64,000 nucleotides of DNA from NCBI GenBank assembly GCA_028023455.1, contig JAQFVV010000206.1, positions 646,861-710,860 on the forward strand, read 5' to 3'. The notes beneath the pieces were generated by a model. It did no database searches and was not told the origin of the DNA. It saw only the letters and a list, made by a program, of their open reading frames with translations. The translations under genes and the position numbers were made by a program. This document shows, one piece after another, positions 47,444 through 58,010 of the stretch; positions within the stretch are counted from its first letter, which is position 1; every line of letters starts with the position of its first letter. This DNA comes from Epiperipatus broadwayi (lineage: Eukaryota; Onychophora; Udeonychophora; Euonychophora; Peripatidae).

Positions 47444-48135
47444 TAAGTAAAGCAGTGACCATCACATGACCACCACCTCTTATGCCTGTATATAACTGTT
47501 GTTAAAACAGGCAAAACTCACTATACACATTGCCACACACAGCATTCTAGAGTAATCAATGGATTCCAGAAGGCTTGTGCATAAAATCCACATCTAGTGC
47601 CTACTCATCCAATATCCCCAGACTAGTTTCTGGCTTATGGCAATACGTATAGTGAGTTTGCCTGTTTTAACAACAGTTATACACAAGCATAAGATGTGGT
47701 GGTCATGTGATATTTATTGGCTTAAAACCAATCCTGCCTAATAGAATAGTGGTGGCTATAATTGTTAAAGAACAAAAGACACCAAAATATATGGGTACTG
47801 AACTGAGTTCAGACCTATATGACTATATAAGCTAATGGGCTTGGATTGAAAACATTAAGGTGTTTTCAGTTTAAGACTCATAGTTTTGTAGTTAAATGGA
47901 AATAAAAGGTGGCTTCTGGAGGGTTGCATTAGATCCTAAGATCTAGGTGCAGTGCTCTCAGATCCAAAGCTCCTCACTGATGAAGGCCATAACCAGAAAC
48001 TAGTCTGGGGGTGTTGGATAAGTAGGCAGTAGATGGGGATTTTATGCACAAGCCTTCTGGGATTCATTGATTACTCTAGCTTGCTGTGTGTGGCAATATG
48101 TATAGTAAGTTTTGCCTGTTTTAAGTAAAGCAGTG
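47444..48135 (+). mobile_element. PLE-4 short element with 14-bp target-site duplication
   Basis: taagtaaagcagtg flanks the unit at 47444-47457 and 48122-48135. The left part (47458-47725) is itself a palindrome: an inverted PLE-4 end followed by forward sequence through gttttaacaacagttata and gtggtggtcatgtgat. The middle (47725-47910) has no ORF. The right part (47915-48121) is a forward PLE-4 terminal repeat with the hammerhead, ending ttttgcctgtttta. Terminal repeats in inverted orientation and a short duplication of variable length are known PLE traits. No protein is encoded. Confidence 0.7.
47961..48019 (+). ncRNA. Hammerhead-like ribozyme with complete core
   Basis: Stem I strand gatccaaagctcctca, CTGATGA (47977-47983), short stem II (aggccataacca), GAAA (47996-47999), palindromic CTAG (48000-48003), TC with expected cleavage after 48005, and return strand tgggggtgttggat. 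AUCCAA pairs with UUGGAU and CUCCUCA pairs with UGGGGG through G-U pairs, leaving an internal loop. All three conserved core blocks match the hammerhead consensus. Stem II has only two firm pairs and CTAG gives at best a two-pair stem III. As described for PLE ribozymes, two RNAs might pair through CTAG to form a dimer. Confidence 0.6.
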
Positions 48136-48269
48136 CTGAAATGTTTGATAATGTTCGATTAATTAGTCAACACTGGAAAATGTTTGTAAATATATAACAT
48201 AGAAACAATGAGCAATGCTTTCATTTAAATGGGGGAGGTGTGCTAGAATAGTATAGCTATGAGATATTT

Positions 48270-48700
48270 GTGAGTTGAAATGTGCATTAAAAAAGAATTC
48301 ATAAACATGAGATTTTGTAATTCAATTACTAATTTTTGTATAATAAATTACAATATTCTGTGGTTAGATTTGAATTTGTATTGCAGAATTTTCCGTTATT
48401 TGTAATGGAAATTTTTGCTTTAATAGTGTTTTTATTTCTACTGTGGAAAACAATTTGGTATAAAGAAAAATTAAAGAAGCATATTTTATAAATATGGCAC
48501 ACAATTTATTAAATAAACAATGCATTCATAAATTTATGAAAAGTTTGCATTCACCTGGAAACTTTTAGTACTGTGTGATTTTAATGAGTTAAGAAGTTTA
48601 AATTTTAACCATAAAATGTGCTCTGGCAGATAGGTTATTAGCTGGCTATAGCTATTATTTATTTTTATATGTTGGTTTTATGAATGTTGTGTAGCATTTA
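48270..48700 (+). pseudogene. PLE-2 3' end relic
   Basis: This is collinear with 35380-35760: gtgcattaaaaaag, attctgtgg, tttaatagtgttt, aaattaa.ga.tcatattttataaata, aataaacaNtg, ttgcattcacctggaaac and an end with ggttat.ag. These bases correspond to the last endonuclease codons and 3' flank of PLE-2. Frames are broken. Confidence 0.6.
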
Positions 48701-48901
48701 TTCCAGAATATTATATATATATATACATATTTTGCGGGTTCATCCATGTTAAAAACTTTGAATATTAATATACTGACATTTCGATTTGGTCACACAAGCC
48801 ATCCACAGAGTTATAAAAGGTAGAAAGACGGTTGTAGAGGCGCTACAATCACTGATTTGAATAAAATGTTAAAATTCCACCAATAGCAAAAAATGTTAAA
48901 T

Positions 48902-49435
48902 TTAGGAATGTTTTTTAAAAAAATCTTTCCAAATAGGAGGAAGTTTACATGTATCATCTCGCTTATTGATACAATCTGGCCTTTTAAGTATCTCAATGGC
49001 TTCTCTAATTTTGCATTGGTAGAGATTATCACATCTGGATATGATCCTGGTACTAGAAAAATCAATTTTATGACCTGAATCTATAGTATGGAGTGAGAGT
49101 GCTGATGATGATGAGTGTTGTTTAACTGCATTAGCATGCTCATCTCTCCTAACACTGATGCGACGATTACTCATACCTATGTAAGAAGCTTTACAATTTT
49201 TACATGAGATTTGATAGACACCATGAGATTCAAGAGGGATTGAATCCTTAGGCTTAGTTATTATATTGCTGATCTTTTGATGAGCAGAAAATGCTGTATC
49301 TATATTATAGCATTTTAATATACGTCCGATACTGTCTGTAGTTCCTTTTACATATGGAACACAAATCCTAATAGCTGATTTATCATCTTTTTGTTTCCTA
49401 TTTTGTCTATTTTGGTCTTGAAATAAGGCTCTCTT
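48902..49435 (-). pseudogene. PLE-3 GIY-YIG endonuclease, left arm
   Basis: An open frame of 177 codons with no upstream RT. It reads SAIRICVPYVKGTTDSI, then GVYQISCKNCKASYIGMSN, RISVRRDEHANAV, HTIDSGHKIDF, REAIEILKRPDCINKRDDTC and ends KDFFKKHS. The order GVY, YIG, R...RR.EH, GH.I.F and REAI is the PLE GIY-YIG domain with its flanking cysteines. This copy extends to the apparent family terminus. It starts after a stop at the palindrome centre, so the N-terminal RT was lost. The domain itself shows no break, but as a fragment it is not a complete element protein. Confidence 0.75.
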
Positions 49436-49444
49436 TTATTTTAA

Positions 49445-49903
49445 GCCCAAAATAGACAAAATAGGAAACAAAAAGATGATAAATCAGCTATTAGGATTTG
49501 TGTTCCATATGTAAAAGGAACTACAGACAGTATCAGATGTATATTAAAATGCTATAATATAGATACAGCATTTTCTGCTCATCAAAAGATCAGCAATATA
49601 ATAACCAAGCCTAAGGATTCAATCCCTCTTGAATCTCATGGTGTCTATCAAATCTCATGTAAAAATTGTAAAGCTTCTTACATAGGTATGAGTAATCGTC
49701 GCATCAGTGTTAGGAGAGATGAGCATGCTAATGCAGTTAAACAACACTCATCATCATCAGCACTCTCACTCCATACTATAGATTCAGGTCATAAAATTGA
49801 TTTTTCTAGTACCAGGATCATATCCAGATGTGATAATCTCTACCAATGCAAAATTAGAGAAGCCATTGAGATACTTAAAAGGCCAGATTGTATCAATAAG
49901 TGA
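49445..49903 (+). pseudogene. PLE-3 GIY-YIG endonuclease, right arm, C-terminally truncated
   Basis: Nearly identical to the left-arm frame over its length, with the same GVY...YIG, RRDEH and REAIEIL blocks. It ends at CINK with TGA. The left arm has CGA (Arg) at that codon, so a C-to-T change at a CpG produced the stop. About 17 C-terminal residues are lost (RDDT...FFKK). The matching bases are still present downstream. No RT lies upstream. Confidence 0.75.
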
Positions 49904-50196
49904 GATGATACATATAAACTTCCTCCTATTTGGAAAGAATTTTTTTAAAAAACATTCCTAAATTTAACATTTTTTGCTATTGGTGGAATTTTAACATTTT
50001 ATTCAAATCAGTGATTGTAGCGCCTCTACAACCGTCTTTCTACCTTTTATAACTCTGTGGATGGCTTGTGTGACCAAGTCGAAACATCAGTATATTAATA
50101 TTAAAAGTTTTTAACATGGATGAACCCGCAAAATATGTATTTTATATATTTAACCCGTGCAAATCTTCGTTTTAACATATATATATATATATATAT

Positions 50197-50550
50197 GATT
50201 AACAACTCAGCACTGGCTTATTGAGCATGTAAAATACTCTAAATCCCAACCACGAGATAGAATCTTTGATCATCTTATCTTTTTACCTGTATTCACTTAT
50301 ATAGCCAATGCTCTTAAAATAAAAACATGAGGATCTTAAATTTATCCCATTACTTCTTTTAAAGCTATATTTTAACTATTGACAGTGGCAATTTTTTTTT
50401 TACTTTACTGCTCTCATTTTAAAGTACTTCAGATTGACTTATATAACTGAATATAGGTAAAAGGATAAGATGGTCCATTATTATCTTTTCAAAGACTTTT
50501 GAATTGAGAGCGCTTCACATGCTCAATAAATTAGTGTTGAGTCATTAATC
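50197..50550. mobile_element. Foldback element FB-1, copy 2
   Basis: Arms 50197-50318 and 50428-50550 are inverted complements: gattaa.gactcaNcac, ttattgagcatgt, ctctNaat, gatcatcttat..ttttacct, tattcacttatata. It shares boxes and plan with 16289-16693. No ORF. Confidence 0.7.
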
Positions 50551-51035
50551 TAATTAGTATATAAAATGAATCACTAGGAAATGTTTGTATTTACAAATAA
50601 AAATATAAATACATATGTGATAGAATAATATATGATTTTCATCAGCTTTTAAATGTAAATACTAATAATTGTAATCTTATTGCTCCCTGTAATTTTTAGA
50701 TAAATTTCAACTATTTGGGAAGTTGTGATATTTTGGGATTTTGCACATATAAAATATTGTGTTATATATTATATGCTAATAAACTAAAAGTCAATGTGTT
50801 TTTGTTTAAGGGTGAGTCAAATAAATATTATTACTAGGTGATATGGTTTTAGTACACAATTCTAGTTTATAATTGATACTTTTTTTGATTATATCATTGG
50901 GGAAATTTATCTAAATAAATACATTGGAGAAATTCAATTAAATTTATTAATATTTATAGAATAAAATAATTATATACAAGATAAAAAACTATTAGCATAA
51001 CTTAATTAATAACTAATCTTTCTTATTGCATTTCT
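50551..51035. other. AT-rich stretch with no supported feature
   Basis: No gene is supported. Confidence 0.45.
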
Positions 51036-51039
51036 AAAT

Positions 51040-51147
51040 GTATATCTTATAATACAAATCATCCAAGTACTTTACTGTTACCCTATGCTTTATTTGCCAC
51101 ACTAACAGTAGCAAAGTGCTTGGATAATTTAGTATTATAAGATATAC
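51040..51147. mobile_element. Small inverted-repeat element (MITE-like)
   Basis: gtatatcttataatacaaat, catccaagtactttactgtta (51040-51080) is mirrored at 51103-51147 with a 22-base loop. No ORF. Confidence 0.65.
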
Positions 51148-51180
51148 AAAACTTAATTAATTTGTATCATTTTATAATTT

Positions 51181-51306
51181 AACTTTAGCTAAATATACTT
51201 TTAGTTATGCACATAATCATAGTTCAAAGGATATAAACCATTAACCAACAAGCAACATTTTATAAGCTATGATTATTTCAAGTATACTTGGCTAAAAGTA
51301 AGTTTC
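51181..51306. mobile_element. Second small inverted-repeat element
   Basis: aactttagctaaatatactt...ataatcatagtt (51181-51225) is mirrored by agctatgattattt...agtatacttggctaaaagta (51265-51306). The copies are more diverged than in the neighbouring foldback. Confidence 0.5.
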
Positions 51307-51387
51307 AAAGTGGTGTAAATTAGTTAAATTCTGTTAAATATTTTTCCTACTTTACATAAGGTTGTTTTATTCCATATAAGAGCCAAA

Positions 51388-51390
<3 letters not shown>

Positions 51391-51437
<47 letters not shown>
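51391..51437. repeat. (TA)n microsatellite
   Basis: About 47 bases of TA. Confidence 0.95.
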
Positions 51438-51441
<4 letters not shown>

Positions 51442-53360
51442 CCCTACTCACACATCACCACTCATGTACATTATATGAGCAAATGCCCAGGGTGCCAGTT
51501 CTATTAATGAATAGAACGATTTATCATTTTATCTGATTCATAACTAATGCTGAGACTCTTTACTTATGTTTATCCTACAGCTTCACTCAGTGGGAAATTA
51601 CAGAAAGTTTATAACATATAGAGAATATAAATAAAGGAAGGAAGAAATACTATAAGCTATCAAATAAAATATAAACTTTATTTATTAATTAACCAAATGA
51701 TACAGGCTAGCAGAATTTTATTTATTCCATTTAACAAAATATAATTTCAATTTGATCTCTTCCATCATCCAGTTACACTCTATAATAGCTCAATATAACT
51801 CTGACAGAATAGAAAAGCACAACACTAAATAACTCTATTGTCCAGCACATCTTAATCTAAATAGATGAATCAATGTTGATCTAGGAACACAAAAATTAGA
51901 TCTCAGGGAATCTATAACACAGTTATAGATTAAGAACTATATTAGCCTCTAAATTATAACTCTAAATTATAATAAGGTATAAGGAAATAAATTGAATAAT
52001 GATTACTGGGCTAGCAATTAGATAGTGAAGGAGATGGGGTATCTTTTAATCTCACATCATCATCCAAATAATACTTTAACTAGGCAACACCTTTATAAGT
52101 TTATCACGTGGTAAAATATTTCATGTAATGTTTGAATCTAGGAAACAATATTATCAGATCTTAGCATATTTAATATCAAAGCCATAAAATAATATATTTA
52201 ATCTTGTAATAAATGTATGAAATATGGAGATGTGGAAACCAGAATTTGAATGCATATAAGAACAACTTGAAACACAGTTTTAAATAATAAGCAAAGCTTT
52301 TATTTACACTTAAGGTTTAGTTAAAAGTAAATAATATCAGAATAAGACTTTTATCTCAATTCGAAAATTTACAAGCAAATTTATTAATTGAAATTTTGGA
52401 TTATCCGCATTACTTATTACACAACTTATTATTGATATATTTATAAACGTAACTTAGCTAACAAATTATACCTTAATATTCTGACTTTGAATATCCAGGC
52501 TACCTAAATAATTTTTTATTACTATACAACACTGAATAAATAATACATTATATTATTGGGCACAATATACACTTTTGGAGAGGATATACTATCAATCGTT
52601 GGAATAAATCAAATTAATACATTTGTCTATCAAGAGAGCAACTTTAAATAATCTTGATTAAATAATCACTTTAAATACCTACTATTCCAGGCATACAAAA
52701 TAAAATATAAACAAACACTAATCATAGGGATGATTTGATGATTTTTAACTTATGGCAAATTCAACATGATATATTATATAATGTTTATTTTCAGATATAT
52801 AAACCTAGCAATATTATACCTCTATATCCGCGATATTATTTACATTATGCGTGTGTGTTACATCCCATGCAATAATAACAGAAAACAATATTTCTACACC
52901 TTATCAATTTATTTAGGAATTATTAAATAATTATTTAATTTCGAACAATGTCATATACTTGCCAGCAAATAGAACACTATATCTATTCTAATATTCAATA
53001 AAGAATTTAAATTAATTATTTATCTGACCACTGACTGAATTATACAAACTCTTTAACTAATATATCAACAATAACTTATTTGAATCTGAAATACACTATT
53101 GGTGGAATTTTTCTCATCACCAAACAAACAATGGGAAAATGTCACTTGACTTCATAAATATCATTTCATAATACGTACGTATGCAATCTAAAATAGGCTC
53201 CACTCATGGCAAAATACTTAAAATATGCTAAGGAGAAAAATCTTTCATCCCTACAAACATAGAACGTATCAAGAATAACTTCCTTTCACAGCTCTTCTAC
53301 ATATCTAGCATTATACGCTGGCAGATAAATACACACAGATAAATCACTCATTCCTTCAAT
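51438..53360. other. AT-rich stretch with no supported feature
   Basis: About 1.9 kb. No gene or element was recognised. Confidence 0.4.
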
Positions 53361-53363
53361 TCT

Positions 53364-54177
53364 TAACCCTTCAAGCGACTAATTGTTCATTCGCCGCAGG
53401 TGGTAACACTCAAAGCTTTTAATTGGCCGATGCACAAAATAATGTATCAATTTTTCAAAAGTTATTGACCGTTTTTTTAAATATATTCACTTTAGTTTCG
53501 TTTTTAAAAAGTATATTAGTAATTTCTCACATTATAAAAATAAATGAAAGTTTGTTCAAAAATAAATTTTGATTTTTAATTTTAAAAATATTTGTTACGG
53601 TTGACATGAAAAGAAACGTCAATCATCAATTTCACGTTATGATTTTTTTTCCCGACTTTGCAATAAATAAATAATTCTTGCTAAAATCTTAACTATTTTT
53701 GTAAAATAATATTTATTTTTGACATATTATATGAAAATAATTTGTATTTTAGTTGTATTTCATCAAAAAATATTTTAAAATGCTCTAAAACATTCGTTTA
53801 TCATTTTCAAAATAAAACAAAAGCATTCGTAACTTTTTAATTTTTGGCAGCCATATAAAAATTTTAACAGCCAATAAGATTCAAGAAAAGATGATGAGAA
53901 GGCGGAGCTTTTCCATTTTCTTTTGTTTACAAAATTTCAACAGCCAATAAGATTCAAGAAAAGATGTGAAAAGGCAGTGCTTTGTTTTTGTTTGACATAA
54001 ATCGTCTTTTTATTGATTTTTTACTTGTAAAATAATTCAATAGATGGCAGTATATTATAAAACTTTTTGCGTTCTAAAAAATGACGTCAAAACCGTAAAC
54101 GTAATACAAAAACTAAGCAATTTACAGTGATGTCAAATTTCCTCGATTAAAAACGAGCAGGTCAGTCAAAAGGTTAA
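53364..54177. mobile_element. piggyBac-type MITE flanked by TTAA
   Basis: TTAA at 53364-53367 and 54174-54177 bounds 806 bases. The ends are imperfect inverted repeats: cccttcaagcgac at the left and, reversed, ccttttgactgac at the right. piggyBac-type elements insert at and duplicate TTAA and start with CCY. No transposase is encoded, so this would be a non-autonomous element. It contains two tandem copies of an approximately 72-base unit (cagccaataagattcaagaa... at about 53867 and 53940) with CCAAT motifs. Confidence 0.55.
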
Positions 54178-56827
54178 GAATATGACAACCTCCGAAATTT
54201 ATATTGAGAAATCTAAAACTAAATGTTTATTAAGTAAATATAATAATTGCACAAAATAAACACACACATGCATAAATATAAGTATGAAAAATAATTCTAA
54301 GTTATATAATATGCGAAAGTTATGACCAATAAATAACATATTAAAATATAATTTTTTATCTTAAATGAGACATTCAATTGCTTCAAATTTAAATAATATT
54401 AATTATTATGAATGGGTTTTATACTTTACACAGTAGTAGTCTAATAACTTAAGTTTTATTACCTCTAACACAATATTCTTTCTTTCTTTTTTTTTTTAGC
54501 TACTCTTGAAATTACCTCTCCCTTCAAGGTAAAAGAGAGATATATAAGATTAAATCCTCTTTAATAATATACCCAAAATATATAAGTTTCACTTTCAAAT
54601 AAAAGAAAACAAATCATATTTAAGCAATAAGATTTTTACCAGCATATCCATCGTTTTTGTGGGTATACCATCCTGAGACGCTCTTGATGCGCGCAAATTA
54701 AATAAACATATAATATTAAATATATACAACACTAAATCTGTCTAACTATCTATGATATATATACTATTAATAATAAATAATAAAAATAAATAAAGAGAGT
54801 CATTCTTCTTTTAACTTGAGATGAAAAAAATATATATATATTCACTTGCAAAGTTCCTTTTCAAGCTTAATAAATGATCCGGAGATGAATTCCAAAATGA
54901 GTGCATGTTTAAACATGAATATGAAACATAAAACAAGTTCTTGTAGGACAAAACAGTTACAATTCACAATTAATTTAGTAAACATCCAATGTCCTTCAGC
55001 CATAAGCCAATAGAGTTTACTTATATATCATACATAATAATAAATATTTATAATAATAATAAATATGTGAAAAGACAGTTTCAGCTATTAATTGGTATAT
55101 TCTGTTATTTACTTTTAAGCACATCTAGGATATTTAATTCAATAATAACTTAACATATTTTTCTGCAGAAAATATTCACCTTCATAATTTATAGATTGGT
55201 ATTTGCGTTATTAACTTTAATAAATTGCTGGTAATTGTCCACAAGCAATTTACATTTCCTCAAACATTAACACATATATCCGTATATCTAAGAGAACAAA
55301 AATATGTAATATTAAAGTTTTTCTATTCGATTTAGACATCTATATTTGGTAAGTAGTAGTAATTAACTATCCTGGTTAAATCATATTTCTAATTCTTTAA
55401 TAAAACACATATTATTCTATAAGCATAAAATGAAATATAAGATTAGCATCCCACAACAATTATTAAATATCAAACACATAATCAAGTACACGTATCCTTT
55501 TAACATCACTTTTGTATAAGTAAAATATAAGTCAAACAGAGAGCTTATCAAAGTAAATTTTGTTAAACAGTTCTGAATATACATCCATGATGACAAAACA
55601 TTATAAACATCACACATGGGACTTAAAAAATTATAAAGTTCTCACATTTTCATATTCTTTTTAACAGAGATAAATAAAAGTAAATGAACTAACATAAGTT
55701 TATTATCAGAAATGCACATCCTTAAACAAAAATGAAAGTGTTAATTTAAATGTTTTAATTAGACAAAAGAAAGCAAGATTGATACCTTTATATTTTTTTT
55801 ATTCAGACATCCCCCAATAAAGCTTAAATGTCTGGAGTTTTAATAATAAGCTTTATGAAAAGGCTGTTTTGAAGTTTCACTTTAAACTGTTTTGGAAGAG
55901 AGATATATAATTGATAGCAGCAGAAAATGAAAATTACACTTGTTGAAATTACAAAAGATAATGTTCTTTTATTATTATTATTATTATTATTAACTATTAT
56001 TAGCTATCAAAAAAAATATCTCCCCACCAATCAAAAAAAGTCACGTGATCAGCAGTAGCTTTACTCCCACATTTTTTTTCTTTTTAACCTTAATTAATAT
56101 TCAAAAAAATCTTTTCTAAAAAAAAATACTTTGACCTTCGTCAAATAATAATAAAAAAATAGCTTTTTACAAAGTTAAAACAAATGAATATCAATTAGCT
56201 ATCAAATAAAATGGTTTATAATATTATTTAAGTTGGCCAAATGATTCACCAATTCATATATGCATTAATCATTAAGGAAGATATATTTTTGTAAAATTAT
56301 TAAGATGATTACTGTAATTTAAATGTTTTATTGTAAGTTTGAATATATTGTTTGTTGTAATTAGGATATGAAATGGAAATGAGATAATGATACATTCATA
56401 CAGATACGCTGCTATGTGAATATTAAATTATACTAACTAAAACATACCTAATATGTCTATGGGTTACAACTGACTATAATATTAGTAAATAAATGGGTAT
56501 CAATAAATAATAAATCAGAAAGCCATTCAACACACCAATACTATCTTATAAATAAATAAAACAAACCTTGCATCAATCCAACTACTATCATAACACTTTC
56601 TGTAATAATCCACCCCCTTCCTTGTATTAAACACTATCAAACTATAATAACAACAATAAATGCTTGAAAAATTGCTAACCAAAATGCACAGTTGGCCCAC
56701 ATATGAGTTTTTGAGCCATTAATAGGAAAATTTTAAAATTTTAAGGCGATTTCATTTTTTTTTAGTACAATGCAGTTATTCATTACTGATATAACACAGC
56801 TTAATTACTTGTGCCCATTCAGAAGGT

Positions 56828-56828
<1 letters not shown>
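54178..56828. other. AT-rich stretch with no supported feature
   Basis: About 2.6 kb. It has a short (ATT)n at 55972-55992 and several ORFs under 70 codons without motifs. A CpG-bearing patch (gagacgctcttgatgcgcgc) lies at 54675. Confidence 0.4.

Positions 56829-56830
<2 letters not shown>

Positions 56831-56882
<52 letters not shown>
56831..56882. repeat. (AT)n microsatellite
   Basis: About 52 bases of AT. Confidence 0.95.
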
Positions 56883-56884
<2 letters not shown>

Positions 56885-56984
56885 TAACAAAAGAAGAAGA
56901 AAAAAAACATTAGTCATTATGTATTGGGCATTATACAAAATGTTTACTTCATCTATTACTATTCAAAAAATTAATGATATTCTA

Positions 56985-57275
56985 GTCGAATTTAAGAATT
57001 TGCTTCTTCTTGTGGCCCAGGGAATTTACCAAATTCCATATGTCACATCAGATGAACATGGTAATGTAATAAAGCAACATCTATCATTAGCAGTACTCTT
57101 TCTTTACTGGTCACTAAACATTTTTTAAATGCTAAGATTCTATCTAGATGCACCATTCATCATTAATGAAAATACAGAAAAGCCATTGAGCTTCTTAAGA
57201 CATCAAACTGAATCAATAAATACAAAGATAAATCAGAATTATTTTCCATTTGAAAATAAAAATCAAAGCCCATAA
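56985..57275 (+). pseudogene. PLE-3 endonuclease relic lacking the YIG segment
   Basis: The frame to 57128 ends with GIYQIPYVTSDEHGNVIKQH. It aligns with GVYQIS...DEHANAVKQH of the PLE-3 endonuclease at 49640-49745, but the intervening 26 or so residues, including the YIG tyrosine-glycine pair and the first catalytic arginine, are deleted. A shifted frame then gives ILSRC and RKAIELLKTSN.INK, matching IISRC and REAIEILKRPDCINK. The copy is clearly dead. Confidence 0.65.
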
Positions 57276-57290
57276 ATAAAACATTGTTTT

Positions 57291-57838
57291 TTTTATAATC
57301 TACCATCATTTCTTACTTTCATATTTAAAACTTTTTTATTCTTGTTTTTATTGGATGGACTTTTGTAATCTCTTGCATGATATTACTCTTAAGAAGTTCA
57401 ATACAATAATTATTTATAAACTTTACTTATTGACAACAAGTGTAATTCAATTAAAATGTTAGTACAATTACAAATGGATGAACATGAATAACATATGTTT
57501 TATATTGTTATTTCTAAAAATATTTTCTTTACAATATAATAAAATAATGATTGATATTTACAGTATATATATATATATATATATATATTATTTTATCAAT
57601 ATTATATCATTTATACATATATATTGCTGTTATAATAACTTTAATAAAAATGTATGTAAAGGTATATAAAATATTGGTATGATACATTATTTTTAGAAAT
57701 ATTTATGTATATGAATATAAATTGGGTGAGGCAGGGGGGTAATTGTTTGCTTATGATTTCATCATATATATATATATAGGTGTGTGTGGGGGGATGGCTG
57801 GGTGAGTAATAAGGCTTAAGGTTAAATAGATTTATAAG
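57291..57838. other. AT-rich stretch with short (AT)n runs
   Basis: (AT)n runs lie at 57563-57590 and 57765-57778. No gene is seen. A G-rich tract (tgtgtggggggatgg) lies at 57780. Confidence 0.45.
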
Positions 57839-57839
57839 C

Positions 57840-58008
57840 AATCATTAAAACCAGTCAACTCTTAGACAATCCTAATATCAATAACAATCAACAATCTCAA
57901 CTGTTGTCAATGCAAATTGTTAAAATGAGGTTGCCTTGACAACAGATTGAGATTGTTGATTGTTATTTATATTGGGATTGTCTAAATGTTGACTGGTTTT
58001 AATGATTA
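57840..58008. mobile_element. Inverted-repeat MITE with 70-bp arms
   Basis: aatcattaaaaccagtcaac ... acaatctcaactgttgtcaa (57840-57910) is mirrored at 57936-58008 with a 25-base loop. Identity between arms is high. It lies between two short (AT)n runs. No ORF. Confidence 0.75.
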
Positions 58009-58010
58009 CT

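Larger units (their letters stand above)
48711..50177. mobile_element. 1.45-kb palindrome of PLE-3 3' ends
   Basis: Arms of about 700 bases mirror each other around 49431 with essentially no length difference: position x pairs with 98862 minus x across the whole arm. They extend from tttgcgggttcatcc (48731) to gatgaacccgcaaa (50131). Each arm encodes one endonuclease domain, transcribed outward. The 31-base centre (tcttgaaataaggc...) is unique. The right arm continues to aaatcttcgttttaaca. Both outer ends adjoin (TA)n runs. The terminal sequence equals the insertion at 46801-47006. Confidence 0.8.

Noticed and set aside
48899-48925. Plus-strand ORF 48893-49078 and other-frame ORF 48811-49065
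   Set aside because: Shadow frames of the PLE-3 endonuclease and its 3' flank.
54478-54535. Possible 29-base exon between a T-rich tract with AG and a ggtaaaag donor
   Set aside because: T-tracts ending in AG are common in this AT-rich DNA; no coding evidence.
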